Of a DNA stretch of 64,000 bases, positions 32,891-45,329 are shown one piece after another (the first letter of the stretch is position 1; each line of letters begins with the position of its first letter). The stretch spans positions 1 through 64,000 of the forward strand of contig WTXG01000065.1 in NCBI GenBank assembly GCA_022496185.1, given 5' to 3'. The DNA comes from Multifurca ochricompacta (Eukaryota; Basidiomycota; Agaricomycetes; Russulales; Russulaceae). The position numbers and the translations under genes were made by a program. The notes beneath the pieces were generated by a model. The model saw only the letters and a list, made by a program, of their open reading frames with translations. It ran no database searches and was not told where the DNA came from.

Positions 32891-34648
32891 ATAAGAAAGG
32901 AACGTTGAAAATTGGGAACGATGAAGTGCGGAGGCGGAAGTAATCGTAAGCGGCTTTTCCAACTCTCCTTCTTTCTGCACCTACCCTATCTCCGAGAGAG
33001 AGAGAGAGGGAACAATGAGCTTGTTAACCATCCACAACCCGCCGCGATTTCTTGAATCTATCTATCTATGGCTTTCCCCACCTTACTGTACTGCGTTACA
33101 TGAACGTGGAAGCGTTCATGTATCATATGGTAGAGGAAGTGGGGGAGGGGGAGGGGGGGAACTTGCCAATTCGTTCTCATCCCACGTGCGAGACAGATGA
33201 GTAGCCTTGAATTTTTTATATATTTAATTTTCATTTATTGAGTCCCTCTGGGAATGAATTCTGCTAAGAATGGAGGGGGTTTTTTTTTTTCCAAGAAATT
33301 TATATTTAAACCGACATTTTAATTCGACAAAATAACTTCACAAGCGTCGAAAGTTATGTCTTTTATAGTGTTTTCAGATGCTTGGGGTTCAAAGTGCAGT
33401 GCAGTGGGCTTGACTTGCTAATCGTTCGGTTTCGGATATAGTATAGCGAATCATGAGTAGAGGACTGGAGAGACCACTTGAACGAAAATGTGGCGGGAAT
33501 CAATCAAGATGTTCCTGTACGCTTCAACCAGACGGCCTTATCCCCACCTTCCTTCCTTCTATAATTTATGAACCTCTTCTATGTCTTTTGTGGTGGTCGT
33601 AGACCAAACATTAATATATGGTACGCCAAATCTTTTCGCTATCAGTCGATGCGATGCAAGTTTGTTATTTGCATTTTTATATTAATTTCATCAGGGGAAG
33701 TATCATGGGTTGAAACGATCTCCAGACGAACTACAACAAGGTGATCGTACTAGAGGGAATGATGAATTCATCCATACAGGTAATACCCCCCAATCTGACC
33801 TCGATTAGTGCAACACGAGTAAGTTGCGTGGCGGTGACAAGTCTGTAGAATGGACGAGCCGATCTCAGTAAGTAAATCGGTGCATGCAAAGGAGGTACTC
33901 AGAGGAAAATTAAAAATGAATCAGGAGAAACCATAGGGAACCAGATTATTTTATGTCTTGTAATATCGCCAAAGTATCACCACTAGTGCTGATGATTCCT
34001 TTCAAACATACATATATATATGCACAACCAATAACTGTTTTTATTATTATTATTGCCGGCCTCAGGAGAGATCCGAGAGGGGTGCGAAGTGGGAAAATCA
34101 AAGCGGTCACCTCTTCTCATAAAGGGGGGGGGGGTGAACTTGACGAAGCGAAGATACAATCAATACACGTCAAAAGACTTCTGTAGAACTCGCTCGCCAA
34201 ATGTAGTGTTATTCGTAATTTCTCGAGTGAGGTGAAATATATCTCTCGCAAAAGGAGGAATTACTGGGGGGGGGAGGGGTGATGAAGATTGCGAGTTTAC
34301 AATTGGAGAGGAGGAGGGATTGGTGACAAAAGTCCCACCTCCCTCAATGGGTGGTGATGGCTTCGCCACTTTTTTTCTCTTCTGCTTCTGGTTGCGCGAG
34401 AATGAGGGGGAGAGGTGGGGATGAGGGGTTGATGTTCATCGAAATCGTTCGTTGGGGGAAGAAAATTAAATTTGACTGAGCTGTTGTCGCTCCGCTCACA
34501 GCGGCCCTCTATCGCTTGAAAGGGCTCATGGCAGGACACATTGACCAAATAAGCGTCGCTAACCAAAATTTAAAAAAAAAATACGCATACAAAAAAACAT
34601 TTGATTGAAAAAAGAATGAATATATCGCTATGAGGGGGGGGGTCACTG
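32891..34648. other. Intergenic with G-runs and simple repeats
   Basis: A GA-repeat near 33000, G-rich tracts near 33135-33160, 34125-34135, 34265-34280 and 34635, and T/A runs. Small frames in the G-runs look like composition artefacts. No gene is supported. Confidence 0.5.
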
Positions 34649-34656
34649 TATAAATA
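34649..34656 (+). promoter_or_regulatory. TATA box of peroxiredoxin 1
   Basis: TATAAATA 58 nt before the ATG at 34714, in the only gene-proximal position on this strand. Confidence 0.65.
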
Positions 34657-34713
34657 AGATAGAATTTTCTTTTCCATTGTCATTGTCTCATTGTCCCATT
34701 GCTCATTGTTAAG

Positions 34714-35710
34714 ATGTCTCTTAAAATCCAAACCCCTGCACCCGCATTCACTGTCACTGCTCTCGTAGATGGCACATTCAAGGACGTGTCATTGTCAGAC
34801 TACCTCGGTCAATGGTACGTTCCTCGCAACTTCCCTTTTATGAATTTATTTTCTCACGCCGCTTGGCGATAGGGTGCTTCTCATGTTTTACCCTCTGTAA
34901 GTGCCGTCATTCGTCATTCGAACCTTTGTTTGGACCTTTTATTTATTTATTAAATTTCCCATTTCATAGCGACTTTACCTTTGTCTGCCCAACTGAGATT
35001 TTAGCCTTCAATGACGCCATCCCCGAATTTGCCCGTCTCAACACCACAGTCCTCGGTACGTTCATTCAAACCACTACTTTCAACCAATGGCATGATGAAT
35101 AATATCAACTTTTTTTTAATTTTAATACGCGACAGCCATCTCCACGGACTCTGAGTACTCCCACCATGCCTGGGCACAGCAACCTCGTTCCGCTGGTGGT
35201 CTCGGCCCCAACTTGCGCATTCCACTGCTCGCTGATCGAAACATGCACGTGGCACGCGATTACGGGTGTCTGATCGACGATAAGGGCATCACGTTCCGCG
35301 GGAGCTACTTGATCGACCCCGAGGGCATTCTCAGGTGCGTACATGCGCCTTCTTTCAAAGACTTTTTCTTAAACTAACGGGTTTTCTCTCTGCGTTTCAA
35401 CAGGCAGATAACGGTCAATGACTTGCCAGTCGGACGATCGGTAGATGAGGCTCTTCGTATTGTCCAAGCATTCCAGTTCACCGTGAGTTTTCGCTACCAA
35501 ATCTCCAACAATCCCGGAATGGCACTAAAGTGGCTTTTTTTTTTCCTTAAAAAGGATAAGCATGGCGAAGTGTGCCCCGCGAACTGGAAGGAAGGTGCGA
35601 GGACCATCCGAGCTGATCCAGTTGCCAAACTCGAGTATTTTGGCGCTGTCGCCGATAGTGCACGCCAGAATGGCAAGTTGAATGGGGCCAAGATTGGTCG
35701 CGCTGTCTGA
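34714..35710 (+). CDS. Typical 2-Cys peroxiredoxin, copy 1
   Basis: A thiol peroxidase that reduces hydrogen peroxide and organic hydroperoxides. Six exons keep phase (34714-34814, 34873-34896, 34970-35055, 35136-35334, 35404-35482, 35555-35710), giving 214 aa. Motifs: [15 protein letters not shown] with the peroxidatic Cys, [29 protein letters not shown], and [11 protein letters not shown] with the resolving Cys. A tiny 24-nt exon 2 precedes the active-site exon. No targeting signal is obvious, so it is probably cytosolic. The tandem partner at 36121 has the same exon lengths. Confidence 0.95.
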
Positions 35711-36120
35711 GACCGGGATGACGTCCCACGGATGTTAGATTTGATTGGAGAAGTTGGAAGGGTTTTAGACGGGCTGTTGATCTAGAGAGATTTAATTATA
35801 CCTGTAGGCTCATGAGGACTACACACCAAAGTACTCTGCTATATCCTTCCGTTTCATTCACTCATTCAGGTAGAGGGAGAGACCTGAAAAGGGTATGGGA
35901 TTACCCTTTAAGGAAGAGATGAACCAAATAAGCACAAACCCAGAGAAACGCGTGAAATTTAATTTAATTTTTAAAAAGGCGTTGCCACAGCGGCGTTAAG
36001 TGGCCGTCGCGCCTCTATCGTTTAAATTACATAAATTAAAGTAAATAAATGCGCTCGCACGTTCATCTCTCTCCCTTTCCCCTTCTCCTTCAATTTCCCC
36101 TTTGCCTTTGCCTTTGCCCG
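35711..36120. other. Intergenic between the tandem peroxiredoxins
   Basis: 410 nt holding the 3' end of copy 1 and the promoter of copy 2. A pyrimidine-rich stretch (CTCTCTCCCTTTCC...) immediately precedes the second ATG, as is common for fungal promoters. No clear TATA. Confidence 0.5.
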
Positions 36121-37130
36121 ATGTCTCCTACCATCCAGTCCCCTGCACCCGCGTTCACCGTCACTGCTCTCGTAGATAACGCGTTCACAGATGTTTCTTT
36201 GTCAGATTACCTTGGTCAATGGTACGTACGCACCTTTACCTCTTTTTTTGAGTGTCTGACGCGTCGACACGTCAATTATAGGGTGATTCTTATGTTTTAC
36301 CCTTTGTAAGTCACATTCCTCATTCAATTTTCCCCTTTCTCAACAAAAGAGGGCGTCTTATTATCATTTATTTATTATTATTGTTAGGGACTTTACATTT
36401 GTCTGTCCAACTGAGATCTTAGCCTTCAACGACGCCCTCCCTGAGTTTGCTCGTCTCAACACTAGAGTGCTTGGTACGCTCTTCATACCGCCAACACTAC
36501 GCAACCCCTAATGCGCATTCCGTTTTTGTATTTACGTATATGCGGTAGCTATTTCCACGGACTCGGAATACTCGCATTATGCTTGGTCACAGCAAGCCCG
36601 CTCCGCTGGCGGTCTCGGTCCCAACTTGCGCATCCCATTGCTCGCTGATCGAAACATGCGTGTGGCACGCGATTACGGGTGTCTGATTGAAGATAAAGGT
36701 ATCACTTTCCGCGGGAGCTACTTGATCGACCCCGAAGGCGTTCTCAGGTGCGTGCACGCGCCTTCCTCAGTCTTTAACTGACGGAGGTTGATCGTTTTCT
36801 CTTTGCGTTCATTAGGCAAATAACAATCAATGACTTGCCAGTCGGACGGTCTGTAGATGAAGCTTTACGCCTTATCCAAGCGTTCCAGTTCACCGTGAGT
36901 ATTTTTTTTTAAAATTCCTTCCGCACTTATCCCCAGGATTGTACTGATCGCGATTTGGTGTGCCTTTTGAAAAGGACAAATATGGCGAGGTTTGCCCCGC
37001 GAATTGGAAGGAAGGCGCGAAGACCATCCGGGCCGACCCGACCGCGAAACTGGAATATTTTACCGCTTTGAGTGATGGCGCACACGAGAATGGAAAGGTG
37101 AACGGGACCAAGCGCGCTCGAGTTGATTGA
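36121..37130 (+). CDS. Typical 2-Cys peroxiredoxin, copy 2
   Basis: Six exons (36121-36221, 36282-36305, 36388-36473, 36549-36747, 36816-36894, 36975-37130) have exactly the same lengths as copy 1, again 214 aa. The peroxidatic VCPTE and resolving VCPANW cysteines are conserved. Differences lie mainly in the N-terminus and the last 30 residues. Introns diverge much more than exons, so both copies look maintained. The pair arose by tandem duplication; division of labour is not visible. Confidence 0.95.
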
Positions 37131-37317
37131 GACGAGCATATTGGTGTTGGTATAGACAGATAGAGAGAGCGAGAGAGAGAAAGAAATTAAACTTCTGCCT
37201 CGGATTACTATACCAAAGTTACCCACATAATAAATAATAATGCTTGGCGTCATCATATACAAAAAAAAAGACATCGAGACGGATAAAATAAATACATGAC
37301 TTTTTTGGACGCGGACG

Positions 37318-40082
37318 CTACTCCCTGTTGCCGCCCTCGCCCTTGTCCATCTCCCGCTCGCGCTTCCACTTGTCATAACACTCGAGTGTGACGCTAGCCA
37401 AGAAACAAGGGATGCTCTGTTCCATCTCGACCCAATTCCGCATCAACTGGGGTAATTCCTGAGGACCACCCTCACCCTGTGCGACGAGTTGCATCCTTGC
37501 AGCACCAGTACCGCTACCACCACTACCACCACCGCCGCGAGCGGGTTGAAAGACAAAGGCAGCGCCAAGATCGTATTGAGAAGTGACGCGTACCTGTCCG
37601 TTATCATAAAAAGCAATCTTGACGCCCAAGATGGCAGATAAGGTCTCTCTAAACTCTGCTGTCTTGGCGGTGAAGACTTGTCGAAGTCTTAACATCCGTT
37701 TCTCTTTTTGTTTGAGTTCTTCTTCTAATTGAACCTTTTCTTGACGCATCGCTTCCCAACTCGCGCGGGGTACCAGTTCTGCACTAGAACTAGCACCGGC
37801 ACCGGCACTGGCACTGGCATTGACGTCATCGTCGTCGTTCTTGGTGGTTTTGGTGTTGGTTTTGATTTTGGTTTGGGTGACGTCGTTTGAGGAGGAGGAG
37901 GATGTCGTCTTGATATCGGCGACATCCTCGCGATCACCGCCGCCTCTTGCTTCGAGAGTGGCAAGATGTTGTAAGAGTGCCTCATTCTCCCCTTTCAACC
38001 GATCTAGCGTGGCTTGACGGAGATCCACCCAATCCTGAGCTGGGTTTGAACAGAGCGAGAGCACGCGCACGCCAGGCGGGACATGTCTCCCCGCACCGAT
38101 CTCTCCGCGTAGCTCGAAGAGGGTCTGTTCGAGTTCTTCGATCTTCTCTCTATCCTTTTCTCCTTCTTGTTCTCTCTCTTCCAACGCTTTAAAACAGAAA
38201 AAAAAAAAAAGGAGAGAGATGTTAGATTGTTGAGGAGGCCCGAGGGAGAAAAAAAGAAAGAAAAAAAAAAAGGAAAGGAAGAAGAAAAGGAAGAAGAAAA
38301 GGAGAGGGATGATGTTACCTCGGCGCGCTTCTTGCAAGGCATGTTTCCCATTAACCATTTCATCCCGCAGAGCTTGTAAACCCGAGCTGTGTTCGAGCGC
38401 AGGTCGTTTCGCGAGCTCTTGTATTTCCGTCTCGAGGGTGCGAATATGCGCTTTGTAATCGTCTATCAAGGTCTCGAGGTCCTTCACGTGCTGTTCTTTG
38501 GCTTCATCGATATGTCCAGTACCCTGAGCTGTCTCCTCGCTCACGTAACTGGCCTACCACCGTCACAAAAAAATAAAAAAAATAAATAAGTTGTATTTTT
38601 AGCTTCACAAAATAATAAATAGTGGAAGGCGCAGAGAAACCTCACATTGAGCGCTTGCAGGAATCCAACCTCTCGCTCAGCAAGCGTGGCAGTACGCTCA
38701 GCCCTCATCGCACGCTCTTCGGCCGCCCGAGTGGATTGGAGAAACGCGTCGGCCGCCGCTCGTGCGTCCACTTCTCGTGCTTGTGCTTCAGCGAGCTCAG
38801 CTTCGCGCTGACGCAGCGCCGCACGGTCTGCGCCATGATCCTCCAGAAGATGAGCGTGTTCGAGACGCAACGCTGACAAACTTTGCGTGATGGTGATGGG
38901 CGTCGAGGAAGGGGTTTCGGGTACTACGTTCCTCACCCTTGAATGTGTAATCGTTGAGGAAACGAGTTCGCAGGCATAGGTAGTTAGCTCGGGGAGGAAA
39001 GGAGGAGGGGAAAGAAACGCACCATGCTTCGCGTTCAGCGCGCGCCGCTTGAACCTCCGCCTCGAGGCGCACGACCGTCTCACGTAGTTGATCTGCTGCA
39101 GCCGCGCGACGCTCGAGTGCACGGTTCTCCTCGCGTAGTACTTCGATGATGGCGTGACGCTCCCGTAGGGCGCTCAGCTCAGTCGTCGCCCGCGCGTGGA
39201 CTGCCTCGAGGTGTCGCGTGTGTTCTGCTTGGCGAGTGAGCTCCGCGCGGAGAACGGACCAGGTCGCCTCTTCTGCCTCGTGCCGAGAGAGGTCGGCTTG
39301 CGAGGCCGCTTGGGCATCGAGGGCGGATTGCAGACGCAGAACTTCAGCGCTGTGTGTTTCGGACGCTGCATAGGCTTCGCGAAGATTGACGGAGAGGGAT
39401 TCTACTTGGTGCGAGAGAGAGGTGAGCTCTGCAGCTTGAGTGGCGATCTTTTGGGATGTGGAATGTGAGAGGGAGTCGTATTTGTCTTGAAGATCGACAT
39501 GGTCCTCTTGGAGGATGCTTAATGAAGAACGTAGGGAACGGATATCGTGGTCCGCTTTTGTCTTTGTGGGACAGGGTGGTGTAAATATGATGGGAGAAGG
39601 GGACTATTTTGTTTTCGGATCACGTACTTTTTCTTCCTCGAGCTCCTTTGAGACGCGATCCTTTTCCTCTCTCTCTTCTTGCTCACGTTCAGCAAGCCAT
39701 CGACGATCAGCCTCGAGACGCTCGATGGCCGTGTCGCGTTCGCGGAGACGCGTTTCGAGTTGGACGCGGGTGGTCTCTGCAGCGGCAAGTTTACGCTCAA
39801 GGGCGGCCTGAGAGAGGGTGGTATTCAGTGTCTGAGCGCGCTGCTGTCTCTTTGCTGTTGAAAGTTGTGGATCTGTACCCGCTCGGACGTGTTAGACCGT
39901 CATGGCAGAGGTACAGAGTTGCTACATAGCAAAAGGGACAAACCACGCTCAAGCTCTGCTGCTAGGGAGTCGCGTTTTGTTGTCGTAGAGAGGGTAGTAG
40001 TAGTGGTAGTAGGATTTCTTAATCTACTAGTTGAAGGCTGAGGTTGGGGTCGATTAGACGAAGGTCGATTCCTTGAGTTCAT
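37318..40082 (-). CDS. MAD1: Spindle assembly checkpoint protein Mad1-like
   Basis: A long coiled-coil protein that would recruit Mad2 at unattached kinetochores. Read from 40082: exon 1 39944-40082 (basic, Ser/Thr-rich start), exon 2 39628-39872, exon 3 from 39561 to about 39022, then exons resuming near 38935, 38560 and 38190. Heptad-rich coils (LRERDTAIERLEADRRWLAE, LEAEVQAARAERE and others) fill the first two thirds. The C-terminus carries the diagnostic Mad1 RWD-like fold: RMLRLRQVFTAKTAEFRETL, LSAILGVKIAFYDNGQVRVTS and IPCFLASVTLECYDKW. A Phe-rich stretch that reads through near 38200-38310 is an intron (CTTTTT run), not protein. Glycine- and serine-rich inserts are local low complexity. 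The intergenic gap to the divergent DUF262 gene is 240 nt. Confidence 0.85.
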
Positions 40083-40322
40083 CGTTCGTTCATCTTCAAA
40101 TTCTTTGAAGAAGGGGGCAAGCCAGAGGAGTCACGCGCATCGGTGTTGTGACAGACGTGTCGTCACGGAAATGGTCACGTCACATCGCATCACATTCCCC
40201 CTCCCTTCCTTCCTTCCTTCCTTCCTTCGCTCCTTTGCTCTTCCTCCTCCTTTCATTCCCATCCCCTCCCCTTCCGAACCGGACGAAGCCATTTTTTAAA
40301 ATTCTTCTTCTTGTTTGTCAAG
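40083..40322. promoter_or_regulatory. Shared divergent promoter, MAD1-like and DUF262 genes
   Basis: Only 240 nt separate the two start codons. The stretch has a pyrimidine-rich tract with a CCTT run (about 40200-40280) ahead of the DUF262 start. No TATA was found for either gene. Confidence 0.55.
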
Positions 40323-42654
40323 ATGGGTTTAGCTTCAGCTTCAGATCATTCTTCGGATTCAGAAAGTGACACTCCCATCATGAAGAAGAAAAGGTCCAGC
40401 GGTTCAAAGGCTGAGAGTGACGACTTTGCTTTTAAAAACGTACTTAGACCGCCACGCTCAACCACTTACACTGCGCAGGCTCTTTATGGTCCGTTCTCTC
40501 ACCAACACCTCCCCTCTTCCACAAGCTAACATCATGATTAGACCAAATTATTGAAGGCACAATTGACTTGGATCCTCATTATCAACGCGGTATGTCATTA
40601 TCCCCTCAATCCCTGCCTCTTCACTCGTTAAACCCCTTTCCGTCGTACTAGACGTCGTCTGGTCGGAGATTAAGCAAATTGGCCTCGTTGACTCAATATT
40701 TCGAAATTTCTATATCCCCCCTATCATCTTCGGTAACGTCATATACACTTCTCTATGACCAGCTCACAACGCTTATATTCGTTCGCAGCTGTATCCCAGT
40801 CAAGTGATGGCACAGAACGGCGCGTTTGTATCGACGGGAAACAACGATTAACTTCGATACAAAAGTTAGTGCGTTGCATGGTTGCTCCCTCGAGCTCTGC
40901 ACTGACAGGGAGCACTTCAATTTCAGGTTCATGGATGGCCTGGTGGGTCTCTCTCCTATCATCCCCTGCACCCATTTGTCGACTCTGGCTTCATCGACAG
41001 ATATTCCGTAGGTCTCTTCTTTCTCAGTTTTGGCCACTGCGTTCTACTCTCTGATGCGTTCATTCACCGACGTGCGTAGATAAAGACGAGTAGGATAAGA
41101 TCACTTGGATTTTAATTACCTAAATCTAATGTTTGAACAGGGAGACCAAGAGAAAGTACTGGTACAAGCAGAAGACGGGGAAACCTGGCAAACAGCTTCC
41201 ACCCAAGTACAAACGGATGTTTGCGAACAAACAGATTGTCTGTATAGAATACATGGAGATCTCAGAAGACGATGAGCGTGAGATTTTTAGGGTATGTTGT
41301 GACCGCGTCCAGTTGATTTTTGTATTCACATTCGTCATTCTCAGCGCGTACAGCTTGGTATGGCGCTCAACTACGCCGAGAAAATGAAGGCAGAAGCCCC
41401 GACACCGCGGCAAGCACTTGTGCACGACCTTGTTGCGGAGTTTGCCATGTCCTTTCGCTCACTCGGCTTCAACGATCGGCGGGACGCCGCTTTCCGTTGG
41501 ATCGCGCAGTCCCTCCAGACGATTTTAGATTCACGCCCTTTCCTCAAGCGCACGGCTACTACGACCTCGCAACAGACCGCCTGGCTCAAGGACGCTGCGC
41601 CACTCGACCTGGCATGGAAAAAGCGCGTGCAGCACACATACCAGCTGCTCGTTGATACGCTCTCCGCGCATCCGGATTGCCTCCAGGTAGCCCATGGCCC
41701 TGCAACGATAGCGCCAATCGACCTTGTCATGATGGTCCTTCTTGTGTTTGAGTTTCACGAAAAGCTGCCGGCTATACGGCTTCCGGATGCTCTGCATGCG
41801 CTACGCATGGCAGCACGCAACGAGACGAAGGACTTGATGTGGAAAACTGAACACTTGGGCTACTATGTCGTCTTTTTGGAACGACTAGAAAGACTGGGTG
41901 AGGCGGTTCTGAATACGAGTAGTGACCTTAGCGCGCAGGTATTAATGGACGTGGACCCGCCTGCAAAGCGGCAGAGAACGGATGGTGTGTGCTATTTGGC
42001 GTTTGCTGGGACGTATGGGAATACTCACGTCGAATGATAGATTACACGCCCGCGTTACCACCCACCCCATCATCGTCCCAGCCCCCACCGGCGGTGGGTC
42101 TAGGGACGGCCCAACGCACACCAACCAGTTTCTCCGTCAAAAAAGGCCACACGCAAGAAGCACAACTACAGCCCCAATCCACACTGATGCCTCGACCAGC
42201 GCACGTCCCGCCCCCGTTACTTTCTTCCGTGTTCCCATCGACAGCAACGACATCTGTTACCTTTCCAACAACCCCGCTCACCCCTATACCCCCACAGCAA
42301 CAAACCGCCTTTCCACCCACTCCAACTGTAACCGTACCTGGATCTATGCTCGGGTCATATCCCTTTCCCCTTTCGTCCATGACGCCCGGTCGCACAGATC
42401 GCCTAGCGGCGATGCGAGCTGCCAAAGCTATCATACAACACACTCAGCAGCAGCAACAACAGCAGCAGGCGGCATACGGGTCACATTCGTTACCGCACAA
42501 ACCGGCGCAGACGCAAATGTCCCGGCCGAGCGCGGAATGGCCTGTTGTGCAGATGAGCGGGAATGGCGTTGGCACCTCTTTGGGTGGCGGAGTTGGGGGT
42601 CCTAGTGGTAGTGGTGGTGGTGGTGGTAGTGGTGTTGGGGGAGGAAGTAGGTGA
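40323..42654 (+). CDS. DUF262 (GmrSD N-terminal / ParB-like fold) protein
   Basis: Exons: 40323-40488, 40542-40589, 40652-40732, 40789-40864, 40927 onward, then about 41142-41292, about 41345-41984, and 42041-42654. Joined, they read YGDQIIEGTIDLDPHYQRDVVWS, SIFRNFYIPPIIF, VCIDGKQRLTSIQKFMDGL, NKQIVCIEYMEIS and RVQLGMALNYAEKM. These are the DUF262 signature blocks, including the DGxQR motif used for nucleotide binding/hydrolysis in bacterial GmrS-type restriction proteins. A helical middle (LVAEFAMSFRSLGF, ERLERLGEAV) and a long Pro/Gln/Gly-rich tail (Q8 and glycine runs) follow. The bacterial GmrD nuclease half is absent. Eukaryotic function is unknown. The acidic, Lys-rich start (SDSESDTP..KKKR) could be a nuclear signal. 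Confidence 0.85.
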
Positions 42655-43906
42655 TGGACGATGTGATGGCACGGCAGTACAGTTCTTGGAGTGGAGTTTC
42701 ATTCACTGCACGCACGCACTCAAGGAAGGAAAGATGGGCGTTTGGCACTATTGCTATACCAACACGACACGAAACGAATTTAGCGTACATGTAAAAGGTA
42801 AAACATTATTTGTAGTAACTCCCCCCTCTTCCTCCTCCTCCTCCTCCTACCCCCCCCAAGTGTCTATCACAATGCTTTCTGTTGTTCGTTAAAATATTGA
42901 TATATGGTCAATGACCAATGATGTTTTTTATTTTTATTTTTATTTTTTATTTGCGATGCTTTAAGCGATCAAGAAGCACAACAGTTCTCAAGCTCAAATC
43001 TTGCATCCGAATACCTTTCGAAGTGGTCAAAGAAAGGACCTGAAGGATCTTGTGAAACAAAATCCAATGTCGCAGGATTCGTACACGGTGAACTCAAGAG
43101 ACGCAAACCTGATCATCCCCAAGAAGAATCTTAAAAGATTATAATGTTGGTGAATTTTGACTGGGGTGAGGATCTGAAAACTATTTGAGGATTACAGTGG
43201 CGCGGGACAACATGTCGCTGAACAACACATTACGGAGAGGTATTAGGCATAAGGAATGGACCTGCTTATACTCGCGCACTCGAGTCTGACGGAATATTTT
43301 ATTTTCTTGCGTGAGACAGATCCGAATGGACGAAAGAGTGAGTTTCTTTCGGTCGTCCTCCGGTGGAACTTCCTCCCTTTCTCTGTATATGTTGGTAATA
43401 CAATAACACGCGGAACAGGCAAAGTGTACAAATTTACTTATGTACGGGCCAAGGCCTGAGCGTGAAGACTTCAACTTGGATGGGTGATCTTAACGAACAC
43501 TTTGACGTTGAACCCAATGCAGAGCTCCTTGAAGCGCGAATTAATTCGATTTAAAATAAAATAATAATAATTTTCATTGTGCGCGTTACGGGTCGCTTGC
43601 CCGTTCATTCCCGGTCTCGTCTCCTTTCTTCGTCCTTATTGCTCAAATTCATCCTCTATTGCTTCATAAAACTCCTCCAACTAGGTCTCTCTACAAGCAT
43701 ATGAAGGTACATACAATACTTCTTTAGTAGACTGGCAAGCCAGCAGAAGCAGAAGAAAATCAAACGGCATCTCTCTCTCTCTCTTTTCTCTTTGTGAGCT
43801 AACTTCTCGACGACGTTCAAGCGCATTCGCAAGTTCAAAGCACGACATACCATAAAGTTCAAAGTCTTAGTTATCTCGGGGCTCCCTCTTCTCTCTCTCA
43901 TCTCCC
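42655..43906. other. Intergenic, AT-rich with microsatellites
   Basis: TCC/CTC repeats near 42830, T/A runs near 42930 and CT repeats near 43780. Short open frames occur near 43180-43480 without motifs. No gene is supported. Confidence 0.45.
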
Positions 43907-44161
43907 ATGCCTCGCTTCGCTCGGGAACACATTTTGCCTCGCACTCACCGCCGTACTGTGGATATTAAAGGATGGACAGGATCTGGAAAACGCAGCAATT
44001 TACGGCAACTATGCGCAGTTCGGGACGCCGTTGTTGAGAGGATATACGCTAAGAATCTGAAGCGACTACGCGAGATCAGAAAGAAATACGATCCTGAGGA
44101 CGTCATGGGCCTTGCAGGTGGATGGGGGGTTTTAATTAAGCCCGCTGGTGCGACCGATTGA
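43907..44161 (+). pseudogene. C-terminal fragment of an FAD-linked (BBE-type) oxidase
   Basis: An 84-codon frame includes KNLKRLREIRKKYDPEDVMGLAGGW, split here as RLREIRKKYDPEDV and MGLAGG. This resembles the C-terminal tail of berberine-bridge FAD oxidases. The FAD-binding domain is missing, and the N-terminal part is unrelated. It is probably a relic. Confidence 0.35.
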
Positions 44162-45329
44162 AGCTCACACACAATGTTTTGTCTAGATGAGTGTAAGTCT
44201 GTGGGGCGACTGCCGTTGACGCCACCGGGGAGGCGGGTTGATGCCATATGCCATATATTTTTACATGATATTCAATCTGTGATCAACCCTCTTTTTCTCG
44301 AGTGAGCCGTCAGATACGTTTATTATGTCAGTTATGTCGAAGAAAGTGTAGAGCTTGTAGTATTGTTTGCTGCACTTGGAAAGCTGAGAGTGCAATAGAA
44401 GAAATGGGGAGATAGTAACAAGGGAGTAAGGGTGGCCTAGGTGGCAGAGATCCAGGAAAGAGGGTCAAAATTCATGATGGACGACAAAGATCATTCTTCA
44501 AACCATGCTGGAATCAACAATCACACGGAGAGGTTTCCCAGCCCCAGGGTCGCATTCTCGCATTCTTCGGTTATGGCAGCAGAGCGATGGGCGCAAGCAG
44601 CTCGTGTCCGTTATTTGGGCACCAATAAATTGACTTTTCATTCAGAGGTGGGGCCCGCCCTATGTCCATTTGACTCATCACGATCATTGCGCTCCTGACC
44701 TTCCAAAAAACGAGTGGAATACAGAGTGGTGGCTGCTGAGGTAGTTCGCCCTTTTTCTTGACGTCTGGCTCAGCATTACAGTGGTGGTCCTGCAACCACG
44801 TGAGGCGCTTCCAGGACGAGGTGTGAGCATAATTCAACAGTACTTCAACTTCTTTCACGCATTCATTCGAACGGCCGCACTTCCTGATAGAGTGAGGCCG
44901 GACCCGCCAACCACGCAGAGTAATGCGAATAGCGCTAGTCGATGAGCAGCAGCATGTGGACCCAACACGGTCGAGCGATGGGGTGGTGGCTAGACTCGGT
45001 GATCAATCGGGGTGGCGGAAGGATGTGGAGATGTGGAGTCCGTCCTAATTAATGGGTCGTAAGTCTGGCCCTTTTCCCACTCTGCGCCCCTAGGTTCCAC
45101 CCACCTTCCTTCACACTCTTGTTCGCCTAGTACCACATCCCTAGGAGTTCTCATCTTGGTCGGTCACACTGCATCCTCGCTTGCTTTGGCTTACCTCACA
45201 CACAGCTATTCTGGGCCATCATCTCTGCTGACACTCATCACACAAAACAGTGAAATCTGCCTGCTCGCCATTGAAAGAGCCGAAATTTGAATATCACATT
45301 GGAGGAAAGGAAGAATTTGATGTCACAGG
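44162..45329. other. Intergenic
   Basis: Two frames of 85-95 codons overlap on opposite strands near 44450-44860, and neither has a recognisable motif. No gene is supported. Confidence 0.4.

Noticed and set aside
34100..34570. Overlapping ORFs around G-runs
   Set aside because: Frames exist on both strands through GGGGGG tracts, with low-complexity translation and no splice or motif support.
38200..38320. Phe-rich membrane-like stretch in a long minus-strand frame
   Set aside because: It is translation of a T/C-rich intron between two coiled-coil exons of the MAD1-like gene; splice sites GTAAC..AAAG keep phase without it.
43181..43474. 97-codon minus-strand ORF
   Set aside because: An opposing frame of similar length overlaps it, with no motif, no splice sites and AT-rich surroundings.
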